Part shown: positions 9,275 through 17,041 of the stretch, one piece after another
How the letters are laid out: each line of letters opens with the position of its first letter
How positions within the stretch are numbered: the stretch's first letter is position 1
From: an uncultured Veillonellaceae bacterium
GTDB taxonomy: Bacteria > Bacillota > Negativicutes > Veillonellales > Veillonellaceae
Direction: 5' to 3'
Length of the DNA stretch: 64,000 nt
Assembly: GCA_945867815.1 (NCBI GenBank)
Contig: CAMBIX010000008.1
Location: 32,658 to 96,657 of the forward strand
The notes under the pieces: model-generated
What the model was told of the DNA's origin: nothing
Seen by the model: the letters and a program-made list of their open reading frames with translations, nothing else
Databases searched by the model: none
Program-made: the position numbers and the translations under genes

Positions 9275-11410
9275 ATGCGTTTATTTATTGCGGAAAAGCC
9301 AAGTATGGGGCGGGAGATTAGTAAGTGTCTGCCGGAGCAGAAACAGGTACAGCGTAAGGATGGCTATATTATTCAGGGGGATGATGTAGTTACTTGGGCC
9401 TTTGGACATGTATTAGAGCAAGCTCAGCCTGGAGATTATGAAGATAAATGGAAAAAATGGAATGCGGCCGATTTGCCTATTGTACCTAATGAATGGAAAT
9501 TATTAGTTACGAAGAGCAGTGAAAAGCAGTTTAAGACGATAAAAAATCTGATTAATCATGCCGATATTATTGTTAATGCGGGTGACCCGGATAGAGAAGG
9601 GCAGCTCTTAATTGATGAGATTTTAGAGTATGTGCATAACAAGAAGCCAGTAGAGAGAATCTTATTAAACGCCTTAGATGAAAAATCGGTAAAGACGGCT
9701 TTAGCTGATTTACGGGACAATAAGGATTTTCATAATTTACAGCAGTCTGCTTTGGCGAGGTCACGGGCTGATTGGTTGATTGGTATGAATTTATCTCGTG
9801 CCTATACCTTGGCAGCACAGCGGCGAGGGGAACGGGTGGTTTTTCCTATTGGTCGTGTAAAGACACCGACCTTGGCCTTAGTGGTGCGCAGGGAACGAGA
9901 GTTGGCTGATTTTAAGCCAGTCACCTATTATGTATTAAAGGTTCAATATGAACATAAGAATGGACTTTTTTGGGCTACATGGCAGCCTAAAGATACACAG
10001 GCTGGTCTTGATGCGGATGGTCATTTAGTAACTAAGCCATTTGCAGAAGAGTTGGCTAAGAAGTTACCCTTTAGCCAAGGCCTTGTTAGTAAATGCCAAA
10101 AGACTAAAAAGAAAGAAAGTCCCCGTCTACCTTTATCTCTATCCGCGCTTCAAGTAGAAGCTGGTAAAGCCTATGGCTATGACCCGCAAACCGTACTAGA
10201 TACAGCTCAGAAATTATATGAACGTAAGTTGACTTCTTATCCTCGTTCAGACTGCGATTATTTACCTACCAATCAATATAAGGATCGTTTGGCTATTATT
10301 AAAAATCTAGGGCAGAGTGGAGATAAGACCCTTATGGAGTGGGCTCAGCAGGCAGATACGTCTTTAAAGTCTAGGGCCTGGAATACTAAAAAGATTACCG
10401 CCCATCATGCTATTATTCCTACAACCGTGCCTTGTCAATTGGCTAGTCTGTCAGAGACAGAACGGAATATATATTTCTTGGTTAGCCGTGCTTATATAGC
10501 TCAATTTTATCCTGACCATATATACGAACAGACTAAAATAGAGATTGATCAGGAAGAAGAAACCTTTCTTGCTCATGGTCGTGTCGTTAAGGAACTTGGT
10601 TGGAAGGCTTTATATAAACGTAAAAAGAAGGACGAGGTTGAAGAAATATCTGAGTTACCTCTTGTAAAAAAGGGAGACCCTTTGCAAACGGCGAATACAG
10701 CCATTGATGAGAAACAAACAAAACCACCGAGCCGATTTACTCCATCTACTCTTTTACAGGCGATGAAGGAAATTTATAAGTATGTAAAAAATGATGCCTT
10801 GAAGGCTCAATTGAAAGAAGTATCTGGTATAGGTACAGAAGCAACGCGGGCCACTATTATTGATGAATTGATTAGCCGTGGTTTTATGAAGGCTAAAGGG
10901 AAGAAAAAGACCTTAACGCCAACTAATCAGGCCTATGCCCTTGTGGATGCCTTGCCAGATGAAATGCTGTATCCAGACGAAACAGCGGTGTGGGAAGAAC
11001 GGCTAGCCCTAATGAGTGATGGGAAAGATCATTTAGATGCTTTTTTAAAAGATCAAATTCAGTTTTTAACGAAACTTGTTGAAAAGGCTAATACAGACTT
11101 AGGACAGATACCGCAAGCGGAGATTTGTCCTTCCTGTAAAAAGGGGCGGTTACAGCTTCGACAGGGAAAATTTGGCGCCTTTAAGGGTTGTAGCAATTAT
11201 CCTGATTGCAAGTATACAGAACCAGTTAGTTCAGAACCGGTAGTGAAACAAGAAAAGATAGATAAGAATTATAAATGTCCTCGATGTCAGGATGGCTATT
11301 TTGTTCAAGTTGAAGAACGAGGACGAAAACGCTGGGTGTGCAGCAATACCGCACACTGTCGGACGAGTTGTGCCGATGTAGATGGTGTACCAAGCCTATT
11401 TAGTAAGTAG
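9275..11410 (+). CDS. topB: DNA topoisomerase III
   Basis: A type IA topoisomerase of 711 aa that cleaves single-stranded DNA and decatenates replication or recombination intermediates. It has the TOPRIM glutamate AEKPSMGRE at the N-terminus, the acidic TOPRIM motif NAGDPDREGQLLIDEI (about residues 101-116), the active-site region LTSYPRSDCDYLP with Tyr near residue 321, and C-terminal Cys-rich zinc modules (CPSCKKGR...CSNYPDC and CPRCQDG...CSNTAHC). AAGGAGG precedes the ATG, and a TATAAT-like -10 lies at 9246. It stands alone, with no plasmid or conjugation genes beside it. Confidence 0.93.
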   Translation: MRLFIAEKPSMGREISKCLPEQKQVQRKDGYIIQGDDVVTWAFGHVLEQAQPGDYEDKWKKWNAADLPIVPNEWKLLVTKSSEKQFKTIKNLINHADIIVNAGDPDREGQLLIDEILEYVHNKKPVERILLNALDEKSVKTALADLRDNKDFHNLQQSALARSRADWLIGMNLSRAYTLAAQRRGERVVFPIGRVKTPTLALVVRRERELADFKPVTYYVLKVQYEHKNGLFWATWQPKDTQAGLDADGHLVTKPFAEELAKKLPFSQGLVSKCQKTKKKESPRLPLSLSALQVEAGKAYGYDPQTVLDTAQKLYERKLTSYPRSDCDYLPTNQYKDRLAIIKNLGQSGDKTLMEWAQQADTSLKSRAWNTKKITAHHAIIPTTVPCQLASLSETERNIYFLVSRAYIAQFYPDHIYEQTKIEIDQEEETFLAHGRVVKELGWKALYKRKKKDEVEEISELPLVKKGDPLQTANTAIDEKQTKPPSRFTPSTLLQAMKEIYKYVKNDALKAQLKEVSGIGTEATRATIIDELISRGFMKAKGKKKTLTPTNQAYALVDALPDEMLYPDETAVWEERLALMSDGKDHLDAFLKDQIQFLTKLVEKANTDLGQIPQAEICPSCKKGRLQLRQGKFGAFKGCSNYPDCKYTEPVSSEPVVKQEKIDKNYKCPRCQDGYFVQVEERGRKRWVCSNTAHCRTSCADVDGVPSLFSK

Positions 11411-11573
11411 ACTATATATTTTTATATAGTATAGGATTTGGTATTAGATTATATATTTTTTTTTAATAACTTGTGGACTGTTTTATAAGTGGCGGGTTAT
11501 TATTGTCTGCATAAATTAATAGTCATTTACTAGGTAGATAGTAAATCAATAAAATAAATAGAAAGAGAAATCA

Positions 11574-12836
11574 ATGAAAAGTTTTGAAACGATAGGTATT
11601 GTACCTGCCCTAGTAGAGGGCTTACAAAAAACAGGTATAAAAGAACCAACACCGATACAGGAAAAGGCCATACCAGTTATATTTAAGGGACGAGATATTA
11701 TCGCGAAGGCTCAAACAGGGACGGGAAAGACCTTGGCTTTTGCCTTGCCTTTATTGCAGCGGGTTCATGTAGATGTATACCAAGAACAAGTGCTTATGAT
11801 AGCGCCTACGCGGGAACTAGTAAAACAAATTGCTGACGATATACGTCCTTTGGCCCAGCTTATTGGGGTGGACGTAGTTGCGCTAATTGGCGGACAGACC
11901 ATTGAAGGGCAGTTACAAAAGTTAGGTCGACGGCCTCATATGATAGTAGGGACGCCAGGTCGTTTGCTGGATCATTATCGTCGGGGTAGTTTATCTTTAG
12001 AGACGATACGGGCCATTGTGTTAGATGAAGCAGATCAAATGCTTCATATGGGCTTTTTACCAGATGTGGAATCGATTTTACAAGCGGTTAATAGTAATCA
12101 TCAATTGTTATTGTTTTCAGCGACTATTCCCGATAAGATTCGAGCCTTAGCTAAGACTTACATGACAAAGGCAGAATCGGTTACCGTAGCTGGTAAGCAT
12201 GTAACGGTGGATACGGTAGAGCAACGTGTTTATATGGTAAAAGCATCGGAAAAAACGGCCGAGCTAATTAAGCATATTCAGAAAGATAATCCCTATTTGG
12301 CTATCGTCTTTTGTAATACTAAGGACAGAGCAGCTAAATTAAGTGGAGAGCTTATTGGAGCAGGTCTATCTGTCTGTGAAATTCATGGTGATATGACACA
12401 AGGGCGGCGCACGCAGGTCTTGAAAGAATTCACTAAGGGACGGCATCAAATATTGGTAGCCACAGATATTGCAGCTAGGGGTATTGATATTGAAGGTATT
12501 AGCCATGTATATAATTATGATGTGACTCATGATGTGGATTATTATATTCACCGAATTGGTCGAACGGGTCGAGCAGGTCATACAGGACTGGCCATTACTT
12601 TTGCAACCGAAGCAGATGAACATTGGTTGCGTCGCATTGAACGGAATATTCAGGCGACGATTACTAAATATGCTCCTAATGGGCAGGTGCGGATAAAAGG
12701 GGCTAATCGGGCGGAGAAGAAGGTAAAAGCAACAAAACGGGCTAAGCCAACTAGCTCTTATCAAGCGACAAAGAAGAAAGTCCATAAGGCCTTAGGGCAT
12801 AAAGGCTCTAATAATCGGCGCCGTCGTAGTCGCTAG
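11574..12836 (+). CDS. DEAD-box ATP-dependent RNA helicase
   Basis: A 420-aa cytoplasmic RNA helicase with the complete motif set: Q-motif (PTPIQEKAIP), motif I AQTGTGKT, PTRELVKQI, TPGRLLDH, DEAD (VLDEADQML), SATIP, then the C-terminal RecA domain with ATDIAARGIDIEG and HRIGRTGRAG. A Lys/Arg-rich tail of about 45 residues, ending NNRRRRSR, probably binds RNA. It is similar to the CshA/RhlE groups involved in ribosome assembly or mRNA decay; which one cannot be decided here. It is monocistronic, with a terminator at 12861. Confidence 0.93.
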   Translation: MKSFETIGIVPALVEGLQKTGIKEPTPIQEKAIPVIFKGRDIIAKAQTGTGKTLAFALPLLQRVHVDVYQEQVLMIAPTRELVKQIADDIRPLAQLIGVDVVALIGGQTIEGQLQKLGRRPHMIVGTPGRLLDHYRRGSLSLETIRAIVLDEADQMLHMGFLPDVESILQAVNSNHQLLLFSATIPDKIRALAKTYMTKAESVTVAGKHVTVDTVEQRVYMVKASEKTAELIKHIQKDNPYLAIVFCNTKDRAAKLSGELIGAGLSVCEIHGDMTQGRRTQVLKEFTKGRHQILVATDIAARGIDIEGISHVYNYDVTHDVDYYIHRIGRTGRAGHTGLAITFATEADEHWLRRIERNIQATITKYAPNGQVRIKGANRAEKKVKATKRAKPTSSYQATKKKVHKALGHKGSNNRRRRSR

Positions 12837-12860
12837 TGATTAAGTAAATACGATTTATAA

Positions 12861-12900
12861 GAGTAGATACAAGGAATAGGTATCTGCTCTTTTTGTTTTT
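12861..12900 (+). terminator. Terminator after the helicase gene
   Basis: Stem GAGTAGATAC (12861-12870) pairs with GTATCTGCTC (12880-12889), followed by TTTTTGTTTTT. Confidence 0.85.
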
Positions 12901-13369
12901 TAGAGGGTGTTGGGTATAGGTAGAACAGACTCTAAGGGGTGTGTAGATATATAGTAAACGTTAAAAGAAAGTTTAATACGAGTGTGTTTGCGGTGTATAA
13001 AGAGGCGAAAAGAGTTTTTTAGCTAATGTGGAAGAAAGTTATTAGTAGATTATCCTGTCAGTAAGAAGTAAGAAGTAAGAAGTAAGAAGTAAGAAGTAAG
13101 AAGTAAGAAGTAAGAAGTAAGAAGGAAGAAGTAAAATTTACTCTAGAAAAGATATATTCTCATTACGATACAAACAAGTGATAATAAAATTATAAACACG
13201 AATGAGAACAGACTAAGAATACTGGCATATATTATCATTTAATTAATGTAAGTGATAAAAATAATATGAGGGAAAGAATGTATTAGTTTGATAAAAGTAG
13301 ATAGAAGGCCATATTTTTAAGCTCTAGAGATATAAAATAGAAAAATCTAAATAATACTCAAACTCAATA
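12901..13369. other. Long intergenic region before feoA
   Basis: No credible gene. It holds the 7-bp tandem repeat at 13061-13130 and very AT-rich DNA leading into the feoA promoter. No riboswitch fold was recognised. Confidence 0.6.
13061..13130 (+). repeat. Tandem repeat of GTAAGAA, nine perfect copies plus one variant
   Basis: Nine exact, uninterrupted copies of the heptamer GTAAGAA (13061-13123) and one GGAAGAA (13124-13130). It lies about 240 bp upstream of the feoA promoter. Such an array is prone to slipped-strand length change. Confidence 0.95.
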
Positions 13370-13398
13370 TTGCATATATAAGGCAGTCTTGCTATAAT
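13370..13398 (+). promoter_or_regulatory. Sigma-A-type promoter for feoAB
   Basis: TTGCAT (13370-13375), a 17-bp spacer and a consensus TATAAT (13393-13398), 57 bp before the feoA start. No clear Fur-type 19-bp palindrome was found over it. Confidence 0.7.
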
Positions 13399-13454
13399 AA
13401 AAAAGAATTGAGTAGGACTATCATTTAAAAGTTGTAAAGAAGAGGTAGAGGCAA

Positions 13455-13688
13455 ATGATTAAGAAATTAGCTGATTTGCATGTAGGGCAATCAGGCACCA
13501 TTAAAGAACTGCATGGACATGGCAATATTATGCACCGCTTGATTGATATGGGTGTTGTGCCAGGGACGAAGGTCAATGTATTGAAATTTGCACCTTTAGG
13601 TGATCCTGTAGAAATAAAGGTTAAGAATTTTAATCTATCACTTCGCATGAGTGAAGCGAAGACAATTGATGTTATGGTAGAAGGATAG
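13455..13688 (+). CDS. feoA: Ferrous iron transport protein A
   Basis: A small SH3-like cytoplasmic protein (77 aa) that modulates FeoB. It shows the usual FeoA pattern: LADLHVGQSGTIKEL at the start, GHGNIMHRLIDMGVVPG in the middle and DPVEIKVKNFNLSLR before the C-terminus. An AGAGG ribosome-binding site precedes the ATG. The stop is 9 bp before feoB, so it is translated with feoB from the promoter at 13370. Confidence 0.93.
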   Translation: MIKKLADLHVGQSGTIKELHGHGNIMHRLIDMGVVPGTKVNVLKFAPLGDPVEIKVKNFNLSLRMSEAKTIDVMVEG

Positions 13689-13697
13689 GAGCAGTTA

Positions 13698-16184
13698 ATG
13701 GCAGATAATCACGAGAAAATAATTCGGATTGCATTGGCAGGCAATCCGAATTGTGGTAAGACGACGATTTTTAACAATATTACAGGAGCCAAGCAGCATG
13801 TTGGTAACTATGCTGGGGTTACGGTAGAAAAGAAGGAAGGGACTCGTAATTTTGAAGGGTATCGCCTTGATTTTATCGATTTGCCAGGTACCTATAGTTT
13901 AACGGCACGTTCTCTTGATGAGTTGGTTGCTCGTAATGTTATTGTTAACGATAATCCGGATTTGATTATGAATGTACTTGATGAATCAAATTTGGAACGA
14001 AATTTATATTTAGCAGCTCAGCTTATTGAGTTGGAAAAGCCTATGGTTATTGCTCTTAATATGGACGATGTAGCCAAGGAAATGGGTGTTGACTTAGATT
14101 TAGATAAGATGGCTGAGTTAACAGGAGCCACTATAGTTCCTACAGTAGGGCGTAATAATGAAGGGACAGATGACCTTTTGCGGGCTACCATTAAAGTAGC
14201 TCAGGCCGGTCAGCCAACAAAGGCTAAGATTGACTATGGTTCGAATATTGAACCAGCTATTGCTGAGTTACAAGCGGAATTGGAAGAGATAGCTAACCTT
14301 CATTATCCGCTTCGCTGGGTAGCGGTTAAACTTTTAGAAAATGATGCGGATGTTGTTAAGAAAGTTAAGGCACTTAGTGGTACAGAAGGTATTTTAGCGA
14401 AAGCGCAGGGCATGCGGAAAACCTTAGGCGTTACTGATGATATGGATGTTATCTTCCAAGAGAAGCGTCATGAATTTGCTGTTCAAGTCTTTAATGCCGT
14501 GCTTCGTAAGCCTATAGATGCTGGTTTAACACGATCTGATAAGATTGATAAGATTATTACCAATCGTTGGCTAGGGTTACCTATCTTTGCTTTGGTGATG
14601 TATCTGTTATTTAACTTCGTTAATTTAGTTGGTTCCTATCCGCAGGATTGGTTAGCTGATTGTGTTACCCTTTTAGGCGATTGGGTATCTACAGTTATGC
14701 CGGAAGGGCAGCTGCAGTCCCTTATTGTTAATGGTGTGATTGCCGGTGTAGGGGCTGTATTGAGCTTTATTCCTCTTATTATTTTGCTCTTTATGGGGAT
14801 TTCCTTCCTTGAAGATACCGGTTATATGGCGCGGGCTGCCTTTGTTATTGACCGCATTATGCGATCCTGTGGTTTACATGGTAAGTCCTTTATTCCTTTG
14901 ATTCTTGGCTTTGGTTGTAGTATCCCAGGTATCATGGGGGCACGTATTTTAGATAATCGAAAAGACCGAATGGTCACGATTTTGGTTATGCAGCTTATGA
15001 GTTGTAGTGCTCGGTTGCCGATTTATACCTTATTTGCAGCGGCTTTCTTTACGCCAGCACAAGGGGGGACGGTCTTATTTTCCGTTTATTTTGCAGGTAT
15101 CATTTTAGCGGTTATTATGGCGATTGTTTTCCGTAAAACTTTATTCAAAGGGGAAGCAGAACCTTTTGTTATGGAAATGCCACCGTATCATATGCCTACC
15201 TTAAAAAGTGTGTTAATGCATATGTGGGAACGGGCTGTCTTATACTTAAAAAAAGCAGGTACTTTCATTTTAGCAGCTTCGATTTTGGTTTGGTTCTTAG
15301 TTTCTTATCCACAAAATGTTCAATATTCGCAAGATTATGATGGTGCATCGGAACAGATTAATCAGATTTATGAAGAAAAAGATGCAGCGATTATGAATCA
15401 TTTTGGCTTTACTGCTAAGGAACAACAGGATAAGATTATGAATCTTGTGGATCAAATGAACACTATAGCAGCGGATCAAGAAGAAGACGATCAGTCAGAA
15501 GATACGGATGAAGATGCGGCAGAAGCTTCACAAGATGCTGATGAAGCAACTAAGATAGCTGATGAAGGTAATGTAGCCGCTACAGATATTGTAGCTACAG
15601 CTAAAAAAGTAACGCCACAGGAAAGTATTGCGCGGGCACAAAAAGAAGAGGTGCCTGATTACCTAACTGACTTAAAAGAAGGAAACAAGGCTAATTTTGA
15701 TGCCGCTTGGGCTGTTTATGTAAATGACCAAGATAAGGATACCTTCCTTAAGAAGTTAGATGGCGATAAGAATGCAGAAAAGATTGGTCAGTCTTATGCA
15801 GCACGATTTGGTCAATTTGTAGAACCTATTATGCGGCCGTTAGGCTTTGACTGGAAGATGAGCTTGTCTTTGGTAGCAGCTATGGCCGCTAAGGAAGTTA
15901 TGGTTAGTACCTTAGGTACGATATATGCGGTAGAAGCCGATGAAGACCATGAATCGTCACTTGCACAATATTTACATTCGGATCCAGACTTTACACCATT
16001 AATCGCTGTATGTTTGATGGTCTTCGTATTAATTTATCCACCATGTATTGCCGCTATGGCTGTCTTTAAGAGAGAAGCTGGTTCTTGGGGCTGGTTAGCT
16101 TTCTTCATAGTTTATGCGACTGTACTGGCTTGGGTTGTCGCTTGGATTGTACGTCAAGTAGGTCTTTTGTTAGGATTCCAATAA
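13698..16184 (+). CDS. feoB: Ferrous iron transporter FeoB with an acidic insertion
   Basis: The main Fe2+ importer: an N-terminal GTPase domain with GNPNCGKTTIFN (P-loop), DLPGTYSL and NMDD, a helical GDI-like region, then a polytopic membrane domain with two gate-type segments containing SCSARLPIYTLF and the later YPPCIAAMAVF. At 828 aa it is longer than many FeoB proteins. The excess is largely a soluble insertion, roughly residues 540-700, between membrane segments. It includes a strongly acidic stretch (about 593-625, rich in Asp/Glu with QSEDTDEDAAEASQDADEA). Transcribed with feoA. Confidence 0.95.
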   Translation: MADNHEKIIRIALAGNPNCGKTTIFNNITGAKQHVGNYAGVTVEKKEGTRNFEGYRLDFIDLPGTYSLTARSLDELVARNVIVNDNPDLIMNVLDESNLERNLYLAAQLIELEKPMVIALNMDDVAKEMGVDLDLDKMAELTGATIVPTVGRNNEGTDDLLRATIKVAQAGQPTKAKIDYGSNIEPAIAELQAELEEIANLHYPLRWVAVKLLENDADVVKKVKALSGTEGILAKAQGMRKTLGVTDDMDVIFQEKRHEFAVQVFNAVLRKPIDAGLTRSDKIDKIITNRWLGLPIFALVMYLLFNFVNLVGSYPQDWLADCVTLLGDWVSTVMPEGQLQSLIVNGVIAGVGAVLSFIPLIILLFMGISFLEDTGYMARAAFVIDRIMRSCGLHGKSFIPLILGFGCSIPGIMGARILDNRKDRMVTILVMQLMSCSARLPIYTLFAAAFFTPAQGGTVLFSVYFAGIILAVIMAIVFRKTLFKGEAEPFVMEMPPYHMPTLKSVLMHMWERAVLYLKKAGTFILAASILVWFLVSYPQNVQYSQDYDGASEQINQIYEEKDAAIMNHFGFTAKEQQDKIMNLVDQMNTIAADQEEDDQSEDTDEDAAEASQDADEATKIADEGNVAATDIVATAKKVTPQESIARAQKEEVPDYLTDLKEGNKANFDAAWAVYVNDQDKDTFLKKLDGDKNAEKIGQSYAARFGQFVEPIMRPLGFDWKMSLSLVAAMAAKEVMVSTLGTIYAVEADEDHESSLAQYLHSDPDFTPLIAVCLMVFVLIYPPCIAAMAVFKREAGSWGWLAFFIVYATVLAWVVAWIVRQVGLLLGFQ

Positions 16185-16257
16185 GGCGATACTTGTAGTA
16201 GAGGTATTGCTTTAATGTATCCATGATTTAAGTGCGTGGTACTTGTTTTTAAATAGG

Positions 16258-16292
16258 AAAGACTCATTAGATAATTTAATGAGTCTTTCTCT
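16258..16292 (+). terminator. Terminator after feoB
   Basis: Perfect 12-bp stem AAAGACTCATTA (16258-16269) with TAATGAGTCTTT (16277-16288), then a short T-rich run. The symmetry would let it act from either side. Confidence 0.75.
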
Positions 16293-16458
16293 TATATTTG
16301 AAGAAAATAATTGAGAAAATAAATAAAAATAGCAGTTAAATGAGAATAGAGTGAACTCTTTATATCATAGTTAATAAGTGTATTTAGATTGAATAATATA
16401 AAATAAAAATTAAATTATTATAAATGTATTGAAAATGAGAAAAAGGTGGTGTATACTA

Positions 16459-16650
16459 ATGGACAATTACATAGTTTATTTAATAGGACTTATCGCTGTT
16501 CTTTATATTGCTCGCAAATGTTATCGCAGTTGGACAGGTAAGGGCGGCTGTGGTTGTGGCTGTGATGGGTGTTCATCGTCGAAGAAAGTGAAACCTTCTT
16601 GCTGTAGTCCAGATGCGGGGCAGAAAGAGAGCCGAGAAGAAGATAAGTAG
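16459..16650 (+). CDS. FeoB-associated Cys-rich membrane protein
   Basis: A 63-aa protein: one N-terminal membrane helix (YIVYLIGLIAVLYIA), a basic stop-transfer segment with CYRSW, then a glycine/cysteine cluster (GGCGCGCDGCSSS) and CCSPDAG. It matches the small Cys-rich proteins that often follow feoB in Firmicutes and may bind or relay iron at the membrane. The start is ATG 16459 with AAAAAGGTGG upstream, not the upstream ATG at 16429. It is separated from feoB by a terminator, so it may have its own promoter. Confidence 0.8.
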   Translation: MDNYIVYLIGLIAVLYIARKCYRSWTGKGGCGCGCDGCSSSKKVKPSCCSPDAGQKESREEDK

Positions 16651-16762
16651 AAGCTGTGTAGATAGGGGGATTCCCTACATAAAGTAAGCTTGTAATTGTT
16701 TGAAGTTATAAGATACGAAGAAGTCGTATCAGTTGTTACGTATGAGAAAGGATGAATTTATT

Positions 16763-17041
16763 ATGGTATTTAATATTAAGAAAGAAACAGTAAAAGATGC
16801 TAATGTATTCGCCGCTGGGTTGGCTTTAGGTACCTTAGGATTGCGCGTATTAACGAGTAAAGATGCGCGTAAAGTATATTCCCATGTAGTAGCAGCTGGT
16901 ATGCGGGCTAAAGAAAGTGTTATGGGTACGGTTGAACGTGTACAGGCAAGTACAGACGATATTGTTGCGGAAGCAAAAGAAATCAACGCGGCTCGTGACG
17001 AAGCACTTTTTGATGACAAGACCTCGGCAGAAGGCAAATAA
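16763..17041 (+). CDS. Conserved small protein preceding a P-type ATPase (DUF6110-like)
   Basis: A 92-aa protein with one moderately hydrophobic N-terminal segment (NVFAAGLALGTLGLRVL) and a charged helical tail. I chose ATG 16763, with GAAAGGA 10 bases upstream, over TTG 16733 and ATG 16742. Its TAA stop overlaps the ATG of the downstream ATPase by one base (ATAATG), implying translational coupling. Such proteins recur beside heavy-metal ATPases; the DUF assignment is from memory and not secure, and no biochemical role is visible. Confidence 0.65.
   Translation: MVFNIKKETVKDANVFAAGLALGTLGLRVLTSKDARKVYSHVVAAGMRAKESVMGTVERVQASTDDIVAEAKEINAARDEALFDDKTSAEGK

Noticed and set aside
13380..13454. 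Fur box at the feoA promoter
   Set aside because: I looked for the 19-bp GATAATGAT-type palindrome and found only loose AT-rich similarity.
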